Made by a program: the position numbers and the translations under genes | The notes under the pieces: generated by a model | The model's input: only the letters and a program-made list of their open reading frames with translations | Database searches by the model: none | What the model was told of the DNA's origin: nothing | In this document: positions 31,341 through 39,755 of the stretch, in pieces | Layout of the letters: each line of letters opens with the position of its first letter | Position numbering within the stretch: the stretch's first letter is position 1 | Source of the DNA: Acidimicrobiales bacterium | GTDB taxonomy: Bacteria; Actinomycetota; Acidimicrobiia; Acidimicrobiales; RAAP-2 | Direction of reading: 5' to 3' | NCBI GenBank assembly: GCA_025351385.1 | Contig: JANXWA010000019.1 | Span: 1-42,547, forward strand | DNA: 42,547 bases

Positions 31341-32158
31341 TGAAGAACCCCTACAAGCTCGCTCGTCGCGCCGCCGACGAACTGCGCGAGAAGAGCGGCG
31401 TCGACCACTACCACGTCGCCATCGTGCTGGGTTCGGGCTGGCGTGAGGGCGCCGTCGCGCTAGGCACTCCCACCAGCCAGGTCGCGACGACGTCGCTCTC
31501 CGGCTTCGTCGCACCGACCGTCGCGGGCCACAGTGGACAGATCCTTTCGCTCGAGGTGGCCGACCTCCATGTGGCGCTGGTTGCCGGTCGGGTGCACCTC
31601 TACGAGGGCAACACCGCCGACCAGGTCGTCCATCCGGTGCGCACTGTCATCGCCGCCGGCGCGACCAAGGTCGTACTGACCAACGCTGCCGGCAGCATCG
31701 ACCCCGAGTGGAGTCCCGGTCGCGTCATCATCATTCGCGACCATCTCAACCTGACCGCGACCTCGCCGATGGAGGGCGCCGCTCCGCCCAAGGGCTACGG
31801 CGCGCGCTTCGTCGACCTCACCGACCTCTACAGCCTTCGATTGCGCACGGCCGGGCACCGCGCGGTGCCCGACCTAAGCGAGGGCGTCTACGCCGGCTTT
31901 CGCGGGCCCCACTACGAGACTCCCGCCGAGATAGCGATGGCGCGCACGATGGGCGCGAGCCTCGCCGGGATGTCGACGGTGCTCGAGGCAATCGCCGCGC
32001 GACACCTCGGCGCCGAAGTGCTGGGTCTCAGCCTCGTCTCCAACGCCGCGGCCGGCGTGTCGAAGGGCCCGCTGGACCACCGAGAGGTCCTCGAAGCCGG
32101 ACAGTCGGCGGCGGCCTCGCTCGGGGCGCTGCTGGCCCACATCATCCCGGTCCTGTGA
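31340..32158 (+). CDS. punA: Purine nucleoside phosphorylase (trimeric, 6-oxopurine type)
   Basis: This is a 272-residue family-2 purine nucleoside phosphorylase that cleaves inosine, guanosine and their deoxy forms with phosphate to base and (deoxy)ribose-1-phosphate. Signatures are the phosphate loop VLGSGW, GRVHLYEGN, TNAAGSID, the base-site Glu in FRGPHYETPAE, GMSTVLEAIAARH and SLVSNAAAG with the Asn that favours 6-oxopurines. The ATG at 31340 shares one base with the preceding stop (TGATG); a GTG at 31337 or an ATG at 31319 are alternatives. The end overlaps the mutase start as GTGA. Confidence 0.94.
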   Translation: MKNPYKLARRAADELREKSGVDHYHVAIVLGSGWREGAVALGTPTSQVATTSLSGFVAPTVAGHSGQILSLEVADLHVALVAGRVHLYEGNTADQVVHPVRTVIAAGATKVVLTNAAGSIDPEWSPGRVIIIRDHLNLTATSPMEGAAPPKGYGARFVDLTDLYSLRLRTAGHRAVPDLSEGVYAGFRGPHYETPAEIAMARTMGASLAGMSTVLEAIAARHLGAEVLGLSLVSNAAAGVSKGPLDHREVLEAGQSAAASLGALLAHIIPVL

Positions 32159-33813
32159 ACCCGGCGCTCGCCGAGCAGGTGTCGGCGTGGATCGCCCACG
32201 ACCCCGACGACGACGACCGCGCCGAGCTCCAGGCGCTGCTCGACGCCGGTGACGAGGCGCAACTCGTACGGCGGTTCGCCGCGCCGCTGACCTTCGGCAC
32301 GGCTGGTCTGCGCGGTCCGGTGATGGCGGGGCCGGCCGGGATGAATCGTCTCACGGTTCGCCGCGCGACCCAGGGAGTCGTCGCGTGGCTCACCGAGATC
32401 GGCGCTGACGCCACTCGGGGCGTCGTCGTCGGACGTGACGCGCGACGGGGATCGGAGGCCTTCAACGACGAGGTCGTCGGCGTCTTGCTGGGTGCGGGCG
32501 TCGAGGTCTTCGAGATGCCCGGTCCCCTCCCCACCCCGCTGGTGGCGTACTGCGTCAAGGCCCTCGGTGCGGCGGCGGGCATCATGGTCACCGCGAGCCA
32601 CAACCCGCCCCTCGACAACGGCTACAAGCTCTACGCGAGTGATGGTGCCCAGATCATCCCCCCGAACGATGAGATCGTCGAGCGTCACGCCCGGTCCGCA
32701 CCCACCCCGACGCTGGCGGACCGAGCCAGTCCACTCCACCACCGCGTGCCCGACGAGCTGCTCGCCCGGTACCGGGCGCACTTCGCCGAGCGTTTCGGCG
32801 CGACCGACGGGAAAGGTCTTCGAATCGCCTACACGCCGCTGCACGGCGTCGGCGGGGCGTTCATGATGAGACTCTTCGCCCAGGCCGGCTTCGGTTCGGT
32901 GACCGCGGTCGCCGAACAGTTCGCACCGGACGGGACCTTCCCCACCCTGCCGTTCCCCAACCCCGAAGAGCCCGGCGCCCTGGACTTGGCGATGGCCTGC
33001 GCCGACGGAATCGGATCCGACCTGGTGATCGCCAACGACCCCGACGCTGACCGTCTCGGTGCGGCCGTGCGCGGTCCGACGGGGTGGCACCTCCTGCGGG
33101 GCGACGAGATCGGGTGGCTGCTCGCGTCGTCGCTGCTGCGCACGATGGCCGACCCCCATGACGTCGTGGCGACGACGATCGTGTCCTCGACCCTGCTCGA
33201 AGAGATGGCCCGCGAGGCGGGGGTCAGCTTCGCCCGGACTCTCACCGGCTTCAAGTGGATATCGCGGGCCGCCGGGGAGGGCGTGCTGCGCTTCGGCTAC
33301 GAGGAGGCGCTCGGCTACGCGGTCGACCCGGCGGTCGCTGACAAGGACGGGATGTCGGCCGGTCTGGCGTTAGCGCGCCTGGCCCACGACCTCGCGCGCG
33401 AGGGCCGGACACTGCTCGACCGGCTCGACGAGATCGAGTCGCGGTTCGGCGTCCACGCTATTTCGCAGCTCTCGATACGGGCCAGCGGTCCCGGAGGCAG
33501 CCACGCGATTAAAGAGACCGTGGCGGCGTTGCGAGAGCGACCACCGACGGCCCTCGGTGGCGTCGACGTCAGCGAAGTCGTCGATCTCGCGCGCGGCCAC
33601 GCCGGACTGGCGCCGACCGACGGGGTTCTGTTGGTGCTCGGCACGTCGGGGAGGGTCGTCGTTCGCCCTTCGGGCACCGAGGCGAAGTTGAAGGCCTACA
33701 TCGAGGTCACGACGTCGCCGACGGACGTGTCGTCGCTCGAGAGCCAACGGGCGCAGGCGGCGGGGTTGGTCTCGCTGATCCGCGCGGACCTCGAGGGTCT
33801 GTTGGCCTTCTAG
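32155..33813 (+). CDS. Phosphohexomutase-family phosphosugar mutase (PGM2/PMM-like, likely phosphopentomutase)
   Basis: This is a 552-residue alpha-D-phosphohexomutase. The phosphoserine loop is VTASHNP (S148), the metal loop is DPDADR, the sugar-specificity loop is GYEEALGY and the phosphate-binding loop is RPSGTEAKLK. The early FGTAGLRGPVMAGP and the 550-residue length are those of the PGM2-like group, whose human member acts as phosphopentomutase. In this operon, between the nucleoside phosphorylase and DeoC, conversion of (deoxy)ribose-1-phosphate to the 5-phosphate is the missing step; that assignment is by context. The GTG start overlaps PNP, and the TAG stop shares CTAG (33810-33813) with the convergent add gene. 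Confidence 0.93.
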   Translation: MNPALAEQVSAWIAHDPDDDDRAELQALLDAGDEAQLVRRFAAPLTFGTAGLRGPVMAGPAGMNRLTVRRATQGVVAWLTEIGADATRGVVVGRDARRGSEAFNDEVVGVLLGAGVEVFEMPGPLPTPLVAYCVKALGAAAGIMVTASHNPPLDNGYKLYASDGAQIIPPNDEIVERHARSAPTPTLADRASPLHHRVPDELLARYRAHFAERFGATDGKGLRIAYTPLHGVGGAFMMRLFAQAGFGSVTAVAEQFAPDGTFPTLPFPNPEEPGALDLAMACADGIGSDLVIANDPDADRLGAAVRGPTGWHLLRGDEIGWLLASSLLRTMADPHDVVATTIVSSTLLEEMAREAGVSFARTLTGFKWISRAAGEGVLRFGYEEALGYAVDPAVADKDGMSAGLALARLAHDLAREGRTLLDRLDEIESRFGVHAISQLSIRASGPGGSHAIKETVAALRERPPTALGGVDVSEVVDLARGHAGLAPTDGVLLVLGTSGRVVVRPSGTEAKLKAYIEVTTSPTDVSSLESQRAQAAGLVSLIRADLEGLLAF

Positions 33814-34901
33814 GCCGAACGCAGCGCGGCGTAGCCGGGCTTGATCACCGAGTTGATCATCGCGAGGCGGGTGTCGAACTCGTAGAACGCGCTCTTCGCG
33901 GCGTTCAGCGTGAGCCACTCCATGTCGTCGAGTGTCCATCCGAACGTCGTGGCGCACGACTCGAACTCACTCGAAAGAGTGATGCCGCTCATCAGGCGGT
34001 TGTCGGTGTTGAGCGTCACGCGAAAGCGCAGCCTTCGCAACAGCTCGATCGGGTGGGCGGCGATCGATGCGGCGGCGCCGGTGTGCACGTTGGAGGTCGG
34101 GCAGACCTCGAGGGGGATGCGCCGGTCGCGGATGTAGTTGGCCAGTCGACCGAGACGGTACACGCCGTCGACCTCGGCGATGTCGTCGACGATCCGCACG
34201 CCGTGGCCGAGACGCTCGGCGTTGCAGAACTGCACGGCCTCCCAGATCGAGGGCAGCCCGAACGCCTCGCCGGCGTGGATCGTCATGTGGAAGTCCTCGC
34301 GTTGGACGAGGTGGAACGCCCTCAGGTGGTGGGTCGGCGGGAAGCCGTCCTCCGGTCCGGCGATGTCGAAGCCGCAGACGCCCTGGTCGCGGAACTCGAC
34401 CGCGAGCTCGGCGATGGTCTCGCTCAGGTTCGCTTGGCGCATCGCCGACAGGATCGTGCGCACGATGACGTGGTGCCCCTCTCGGGCCGCCGTGGCGGTG
34501 CCGTGTGCGAAGCCGTCGAGTACGGCGCGCACGACCTCGTGGAGGGTGAGTCCGCCGATGAGGTGCAGCTCGGGGGCGAATCGGATCTCGGCGTAGACGA
34601 CGCCGTCGCGCGCGAGGTCGAGGGCGGTCTCGCTGGCGACGCGCTCGAGCTGGTCCTTCGTCTGCATGACCGCGACGGTGTGGGCGAATCCCTCGAGGTA
34701 ACGAACGAGGTCGCTGCCGGGAGTGTCGGCGATGAACCACCGGCCCAACTCGTCGGGGTCGTTGGTGGGCAGTCCCGTGTAGCGGTTCTCGTGGGCCAGT
34801 TCGAGCACGGTGGCGGGGCGCAGGCCCCCGTCGAGGTGGTCGTGGAGCAGCACCTTCGGCGCCCGTTCGATCAGATCACGGGTGAGGCGTGTCGACGACA
34901 T
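33810..34901 (-). CDS. add: Adenosine deaminase
   Basis: This is a 363-residue zinc enzyme that converts adenosine and deoxyadenosine to inosine forms, which PNP can then cleave. Zinc and catalytic motifs are HDHLDGG (H20, H22), TIHAGEAFG (zinc His and catalytic Glu), the His of AERLGHGVRI, and VTLNTDNRLMS (zinc Asp). The length is typical of actinobacterial Add. The ATG at 34901 lies 6 nt after a TAGCCT -10, so it has its own promoter although deoA ends only 29 nt upstream in the same direction. Confidence 0.95.
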   Translation of the reverse strand: MSSTRLTRDLIERAPKVLLHDHLDGGLRPATVLELAHENRYTGLPTNDPDELGRWFIADTPGSDLVRYLEGFAHTVAVMQTKDQLERVASETALDLARDGVVYAEIRFAPELHLIGGLTLHEVVRAVLDGFAHGTATAAREGHHVIVRTILSAMRQANLSETIAELAVEFRDQGVCGFDIAGPEDGFPPTHHLRAFHLVQREDFHMTIHAGEAFGLPSIWEAVQFCNAERLGHGVRIVDDIAEVDGVYRLGRLANYIRDRRIPLEVCPTSNVHTGAAASIAAHPIELLRRLRFRVTLNTDNRLMSGITLSSEFESCATTFGWTLDDMEWLTLNAAKSAFYEFDTRLAMINSVIKPGYAALRSA

Positions 34902-34907
34902 GCGTCA

Positions 34908-34913
34908 AGGCTA
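34908..34913 (-). promoter_or_regulatory. Leaderless -10 element for add
   Basis: TAGCCT on the minus strand ends 6 nt before the add ATG, in the short gap after deoA. Confidence 0.5.
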
Positions 34914-34930
34914 GTCAACAGGCTTGTGCG

Positions 34931-36211
34931 TTACTTGGTGATTCGCTCTATCAACAACTGCTCGGAGTTCACCAACTGTTCATCTAGGACGACGGCGTTC
35001 TCGATGGCGGCCTTGCCCTGTTGGAGATGCGCGTCGTCGTCGGCGTGCAGTTCGAAGAGCGGCTGTCCCGCCACGATCGCCTCGCCTTCACGTACCAGAC
35101 ACATAACGCCGGCGGCCGCACTCACGGGGTCCTCCTTGCGTGCGCGGCCGGCGCCGAGTCGCCACGCCGAGACCCCGACGGCCAGTGCGTCGATCGACTG
35201 CACAATCCCGTCGCGTGCCGAGACCACGAACTCGCGAATCGCGGCGGTCGGGAGCGTCGCGTCGGGGTCGCCCCCCTGGGCCCGGATCATCTGGCGGTAG
35301 ACGTCGTAGGCCGAGCCGTCGTCGAGCTTCTCGGCGGGATCCACGTTGATGCCCACGAGCCCGACCATGACGCTCGCGAGGGCGAGGGTCAGCTCTCGGA
35401 CGTCCGAAGGGCCCCGTCCCTGCAAGACCTCGACCGACTCGGTGACCTCGAGGGCGTTGCCGACGGCCCGGCCGAGCGGCGCGTTCATCGCGGTAAGTTG
35501 GGCAACCGTCGCGACCCCGTGGTCGGTGCCGAGTCCGACCATCGTGGTCGCCAGTTCGCGGGCCCGCTCGAGAGTCTTGATGAACGCGCCCCGACCGACT
35601 TTCACGTCGAGCACCAGGGCGTGAGTGCCCTCGGCGATCTTCTTGGACATGATCGACGACGAGATCAGCGGGATCGACTCGACCGTCGCGGTCACGTCGC
35701 GCAGCGAATAGAGCTTGCGGTCCACCGGGGCGAGCCCCTGGCCGGCGGCGCAGATGACCGCTCCCACCGTCTCAAGCTGGTCGCGCACCTCGTCGTTGGA
35801 GAGGAAGGCACACCATCCCGGGATCGACTCGAGCTTGTCAAGCGTCCCGCCGGTGTGACCGAGGCCGCGGCCCGACAGTTGGGGCACCGCGGCGCCGCAC
35901 GCGGCGACGAGCGGCGCGAGAATGAGCGAGATCTTGTCCCCGACGCCGCCGGTCGAATGCTTGTCCACCGTCGGTCGCGACAAGCCCTTCAGGTCGAGTC
36001 GCTCGCCCGACGCGATCATCTGGTCGGTCCAGGTGTTCAGCTCTGCGTGAGAGAGGCCGTTGAAGAAGATCGCCATCAGCAGCGCGGACATCTGCTCCTC
36101 GGCCACCTCGCCGCGGTCGTAGGCGGCGAGGATCCATGTGATCGCCTCGTCACTCAACACGCCGCCGTCTCTCTTCGCGGTGATCACGTCGACGGCCGAG
36201 AAGTAGCTCAC
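34931..36211 (-). CDS. deoA: Thymidine/pyrimidine-nucleoside phosphorylase
   Basis: This is a 426-residue pyrimidine nucleoside phosphorylase releasing uracil or thymine and (deoxy)ribose-1-phosphate. The family signature is SGRGLGHTGGTLDKLESIPG, preceded by the phosphate-binding KHSTGGVGDKISL and followed by KKIAEGTHALVLDVKVGRGAF. The GTG start at 36211 overlaps the cdd stop as GTGA, so deaminated cytidine would pass directly to this enzyme. It could use uridine, thymidine or both. Confidence 0.95.
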   Translation of the reverse strand: MSYFSAVDVITAKRDGGVLSDEAITWILAAYDRGEVAEEQMSALLMAIFFNGLSHAELNTWTDQMIASGERLDLKGLSRPTVDKHSTGGVGDKISLILAPLVAACGAAVPQLSGRGLGHTGGTLDKLESIPGWCAFLSNDEVRDQLETVGAVICAAGQGLAPVDRKLYSLRDVTATVESIPLISSSIMSKKIAEGTHALVLDVKVGRGAFIKTLERARELATTMVGLGTDHGVATVAQLTAMNAPLGRAVGNALEVTESVEVLQGRGPSDVRELTLALASVMVGLVGINVDPAEKLDDGSAYDVYRQMIRAQGGDPDATLPTAAIREFVVSARDGIVQSIDALAVGVSAWRLGAGRARKEDPVSAAAGVMCLVREGEAIVAGQPLFELHADDDAHLQQGKAAIENAVVLDEQLVNSEQLLIERITK

Positions 36212-36627
36212 GGGCTCTTCCGTACGCCGAGGTCGTCGGGGCCGAACGCGTCGGGCAGCAGGTAACCGACGGTCGTCGGTTCAATGCCCTCACCGGAGTC
36301 GATGAGCAGCTCATTGCCGCCGTGCTCGAACAGGAGTTGGCGGCACCGTCCGCACGGGGCGATCGGCGCGCCGTCGCCTGCGACGATCGAGACGGCGACC
36401 AGTCGGCCACCGCCCTGGCGCGCGAGGTCGCTGACGAGCGAGCACTCGGCGCAGAGCGTCAATCCGTAGCTGGCGTTCTCGACGTTGGAGCCTTCCACGA
36501 ACCGACCGTCCGACGTGGTGGCACAGGCGCCAACCGTCACCCGCGAGTACGGAGCGTAGGAGTTCGACGTCGCGCGACGGGCCCGTGCGCGCAACTCATC
36601 CCAAGGGATGTCATCATGAGAACTCAC
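36208..36627 (-). CDS. cdd: Cytidine deaminase
   Basis: This is a 139-residue zinc-dependent cytidine deaminase of the small tetrameric type. The zinc and proton-shuttle motifs are TLCAECSL (Cys and catalytic Glu) and APCGRCRQLL (two Cys), and the substrate-binding GRFVEGSNVENASYG precedes them. GTG 36627 is chosen because a TACTGT -10 ends 6 nt before it. It is the first gene of the cdd-deoA unit and is divergent from psuG. Confidence 0.95.
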   Translation of the reverse strand: MSSHDDIPWDELRARARRATSNSYAPYSRVTVGACATTSDGRFVEGSNVENASYGLTLCAECSLVSDLARQGGGRLVAVSIVAGDGAPIAPCGRCRQLLFEHGGNELLIDSGEGIEPTTVGYLLPDAFGPDDLGVRKSP

Positions 36628-36633
36628 GTCCAA

Positions 36634-36643
36634 ACAGTACACT
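36634..36643. promoter_or_regulatory. Overlapping divergent -10 elements of cdd and psuG
   Basis: TACTGT for cdd (minus, 36639-36634) and TACACT for psuG (plus, 36638-36643) share two base pairs. They lie 6 nt and 9 nt from the respective GTG starts. Polymerase could not occupy both at once, so the two directions should compete. Confidence 0.45.
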
Positions 36644-36652
36644 TCGCCTTGC

Positions 36653-37582
36653 GTGAACAACTTCTCGAACCCCGCAGTCGTCGTGAGCGACGAGGTCGCC
36701 TCGGCACTCGAAGACGGACGAGGGGTGGTCGCGCTCGAGACGACGATCGTGGTGCACGGGCTACCTGAGCCGGTCAACCTCGAGGTCGCCGAAGCGTGCG
36801 AGGCGGCGGTTCGCGCGAGCGGATCGATCCCCGCGACCATTGGACTGCTCGACGGTCGGGTCGTTGTCGGACTCACGTCGAACGAGGTGGCGCAACTGGC
36901 CGACGAGGAGCGTCACGCGGCGAAGCTGTCGGCGCGCGACCTCGGCGTCGCGATTGCTGCCGGGCGCGACGGGGCGACCACCGTCGCCGGCACCATCGCC
37001 GTCGCCCGTCGGTCGGGCATCGACGTCATGGCCACGGGTGGACTCGGAGGGGTGCACCGTGACGCGCAGTTGAGCTTCGACGAGTCGGCCGACCTCGTCG
37101 CACTGGCTCGTTATCAGGTCCTCGTCGTCGCCTCGGGGGTGAAGTCGATCCTCGACATCGGCGCCACTTTGGAGCGCCTCGACACGCTCGGCGTTCCCGT
37201 GGTCGGTCTGGGGACCAACCGGTTCCCCGGCTTCTACCGCCGTGACAGCGGTCACGAGCTCGACTGGTCGGTCCTCAACGCCCGAGAGGCGGCGCGGGCG
37301 TTTCTGGCCCATCGCCTGTTCTCCTCGACGGGAATGCTCGTCGCCAATCCGATCGACGCCGAGAGGGAGCTCTCGAGTGATCTGCACGACCGGGCGCTGG
37401 CCGATGCGCTCGAGAAGGCTCGGGTCCTCGGTGTGAGGGGCAAAGACGTCACACCGGTGCTGCTCGCCGAGTTCGCCCGCTCCACTGCGGGGGTCAGCGT
37501 CCAGGTCAATCGCGACCTCGTCGTCGCCAACGCCGCGCTCGCGGGCGAGGTCGCGCGGTCGATCGCCCACGAGCGGTCGTGA
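36653..37582 (+). CDS. psuG: Pseudouridine-5'-phosphate glycosidase
   Basis: This is a 309-residue PsuG, which breaks the C-glycosidic bond of pseudouridine 5'-phosphate to give uracil and ribose-5-phosphate. Family motifs are VVALETTIVVHGLPEPVN, AARDGATTVAGTIA in slightly varied form (AAGRDGATTVAGTIAVA), ATGGLGGVHR, and VVGLGTNRFPGFYRR. GTG 36653 is used; no ribosome site is visible. It overlaps psuK by GTGA. Together the pair forms the standard pseudouridine degradation pathway, of value for recycling tRNA- and rRNA-derived nucleosides. Confidence 0.94.
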   Translation: MNNFSNPAVVVSDEVASALEDGRGVVALETTIVVHGLPEPVNLEVAEACEAAVRASGSIPATIGLLDGRVVVGLTSNEVAQLADEERHAAKLSARDLGVAIAAGRDGATTVAGTIAVARRSGIDVMATGGLGGVHRDAQLSFDESADLVALARYQVLVVASGVKSILDIGATLERLDTLGVPVVGLGTNRFPGFYRRDSGHELDWSVLNAREAARAFLAHRLFSSTGMLVANPIDAERELSSDLHDRALADALEKARVLGVRGKDVTPVLLAEFARSTAGVSVQVNRDLVVANAALAGEVARSIAHERS

Positions 37583-38460
37583 CCGGTCGGCGTGTTGTCG
37601 TCGTCGGCGACGTGATGCTCGACGTGCTGGTCAAGCCAACCGCGCCGATCGCTCCGACCAGTGACACGCCTTCGCGAGTGCGGATCGGCCGCGGTGGTTC
37701 GGGAGCCAATCTCGCGGCGTCGCTGGCCGCTTTCGGTCACGACGTGGTCTACGTCGGTGCCTGCGGCGATGACGTCGTTCGGCAGGTCTTCGTCGACGGA
37801 CTGCGCGACAGTGGCGTCGCGGCCGCGCTCCAGGTGACAGGGACCGCGACGGGCGTGGTGGTCGCCCTCGTCGGCGACGACGGACAGCGCACGATGCTGA
37901 CCGACCGGGGGGCCAACTCGTTGCTCGACGAGTCGTTCGTGCTCGCGCAGCTGGCAGAGCCGTTCGACCATCTCCACGTCTCGGGCTACACCCTGCTCGA
38001 CGCCTCGACTCGCGGTACCGGGGCGGCCGCACTTCGTCGGGCCCGCGAGTCGGGGCGCTCGTCCTCGGTGGACGTGTGTTCGGTCGGCCCCCTCGTCGAG
38101 ATCACGCCCGAGGTCTTCCTCGTCGCGGCTCGTGAGGCCTCCATGCTGTTTGCGAACGAGGAGGAGGCGTTGACGCTCAGCGGTGCGGGCGACGTCGACG
38201 GTGCGCTGGAGAAGCTCTCCCGAGCCTTCGGCGAAGTCGTGATCACGCGCGGGCCTCTCGGCGCCGTGGCCAGGCACGCCCGCGACGGGGCAGTGGTTGA
38301 CGCACAGAGTGATGTGGTGGTCGATACGACGGGCGCGGGCGACGCCGCCACCGGCGCCTACCTTGGCGCGCGGCTCAACGGCGAGGCACTCGAGGTATCT
38401 CTGACGCGCGCGATGGCGGCCAGCGCCACGGTGGTCCGCGGTCTGGGGTCGCGCGGCTAG
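37579..38460 (+). CDS. psuK: PfkB-family kinase, probable pseudouridine kinase
   Basis: This is a 293-residue ribokinase-like (PfkB) kinase. The N-terminal signature is RIGRGGSGANLAASLAAFG and the C-terminal catalytic signature is VVDTTGAGDAATGAYLG with the base Asp. The role as pseudouridine kinase rests on its GTGA overlap with psuG, the usual partner; PfkB proteins alone are not specific. The protein lacks the extra N-terminal DNA-binding domain found in some PsuK proteins. Its TAG stop shares CTAG (38457-38460) with the convergent ABC permease gene. Confidence 0.87.
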   Translation: MTGRRVVVVGDVMLDVLVKPTAPIAPTSDTPSRVRIGRGGSGANLAASLAAFGHDVVYVGACGDDVVRQVFVDGLRDSGVAAALQVTGTATGVVVALVGDDGQRTMLTDRGANSLLDESFVLAQLAEPFDHLHVSGYTLLDASTRGTGAAALRRARESGRSSSVDVCSVGPLVEITPEVFLVAAREASMLFANEEEALTLSGAGDVDGALEKLSRAFGEVVITRGPLGAVARHARDGAVVDAQSDVVVDTTGAGDAATGAYLGARLNGEALEVSLTRAMAASATVVRGLGSRG

Positions 38461-39755
38461 TCGCGGTGGTAGGGCAGGCCGTCGGCGGCCGGGGGGCGGA
38501 CCCGACCGATCAGGCCCGAGACGACGGCGATCGTGATGAGATAGGGGAACATCCCCAGGATTTCGGTCGACACTGGGATCTGGTAGGTCTGGAGGTTCTG
38601 GGCCAGGTAAACCGAGATGCCGAAGAGTACGGAGGCGACGACGGCGCCCGAAGGGCGCCAGCGTCCGAAGATCATCCCCGCCAGCGCGACGTAGCCGAGT
38701 CCCGAGGTGTAGCCCGGCTGGAACTGGCCCTGGACCGACATGAAGGCGACGCCCCCGACGCCCGCGATGGCGCCGCCGAGCACGACGTTGATGTAGCGCA
38801 CGCGGATTACGTTGATGCCCACCGACGAAGCGGCTTGGGGGTGCTCGCCCACGGCCCGGACGCGTAGGCCCCAACGGGTCTTGAACAGCCCGAAGCTCAC
38901 GGTGGCGACGAGCAGCATCATCAGGTAGAAGAAGCCCGTCTGGTTGAAGAAGACCGGCCCGAGAATCGGGATCTTCGAGAGCACCGGAATGGGGAGGTTG
39001 GGCGCGAGGTTGCCCAAGTTGTACTGCGGGTAGGGGCTCAGCACCTGCAGGTTGAGGTATGACGAGAGCCCCGACATCATGGTCACGAGCACGACGCCGA
39101 CGATGATCTGGTCCGACATGTAGCGCAGCGCCAGGAACGCGAGTATCCAACCCAGGCCGCCACCGATCACGGCGCCGCCGGCGGCCGCGATGAAGAAGCT
39201 GTGCGTCGTCGAGGCGAGGACGGTGCCCACGAGGGCCCCACCGATGAACTGACCCTCGATCGCGATGTTCACGACACCCGATCGCTCGCACATCACGCCG
39301 GAAAGGGTGCCGTAGACCAACACCATGGCAACGCCCGCACTGCCGATGAGGATGGCCGTGAAATTGATGAAGAGAGGCTGGGAGGGGCCGAAGGTGCGCC
39401 CCGCCCACAAGATGAGCGCGAAGAGGAACACGACGCCGGCGAAGCCAAATCGCACCATCACTCCACGCAGTGGGCGGCGCACGACGACCTCGGTGCCCAA
39501 TGCGAGCAGGATCACGCCGAGTACCACGCAGGTCACCTGGGTGGGCACGGTCAGGGTGCCGATGTGCCACGTCGCGGCGCTCAGGTTCACCGGTTGGAAC
39601 GTGACCGACGTGCGGGCCTTGGACAACGATCCGAAGCCGAACACGATCGCGATGAAGAGCCCGATGGCCCCGATGAGCGTCCCGATGACCCGAGTGCGGC
39701 CAGTCTTGTGGCGTACGGCCGAGACTACGGCCTCGGGTGCGGCGGTGATCGTCAC
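38457..39755 (-). CDS. Nucleoside ABC transporter permease, second (NupQ/YufQ-like)
   Basis: This is a 432-residue membrane protein of the BPD_transp_2 (LivM/RbsC-like) permease family, with ten or more hydrophobic segments. The segment ERSGVVNIAIEGQFIGGALVG is characteristic of the nucleoside/BMP-type permeases, and RVRAVGEHPQAASSVGINVIRVR is the cytoplasmic loop that contacts the ATPase. Its N-terminal region (about 1-110) carries extra helices before the conserved core. The GTG start overlaps the stop of the first permease as GTGA. In B. subtilis and streptococci such pairs import nucleosides, and the surrounding salvage genes support that here. Confidence 0.9.
   Translation of the reverse strand: MTITAAPEAVVSAVRHKTGRTRVIGTLIGAIGLFIAIVFGFGSLSKARTSVTFQPVNLSAATWHIGTLTVPTQVTCVVLGVILLALGTEVVVRRPLRGVMVRFGFAGVVFLFALILWAGRTFGPSQPLFINFTAILIGSAGVAMVLVYGTLSGVMCERSGVVNIAIEGQFIGGALVGTVLASTTHSFFIAAAGGAVIGGGLGWILAFLALRYMSDQIIVGVVLVTMMSGLSSYLNLQVLSPYPQYNLGNLAPNLPIPVLSKIPILGPVFFNQTGFFYLMMLLVATVSFGLFKTRWGLRVRAVGEHPQAASSVGINVIRVRYINVVLGGAIAGVGGVAFMSVQGQFQPGYTSGLGYVALAGMIFGRWRPSGAVVASVLFGISVYLAQNLQTYQIPVSTEILGMFPYLITIAVVSGLIGRVRPPAADGLPYHRD

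Noticed and set aside
31338-32158. ALDH-like gene as a frameshifted full-length ALDH
   Set aside because: The missing C-terminal half is not present in any other frame; the purine phosphorylase begins at the stop codon itself.
37252-39570. A 772-codon open frame on the minus strand across psuG, psuK and part of the permease
   Set aside because: It is antisense to well-supported genes, is rich in Arg, Gly and Pro, and has no domain pattern; long shadow frames are expected at this GC content.
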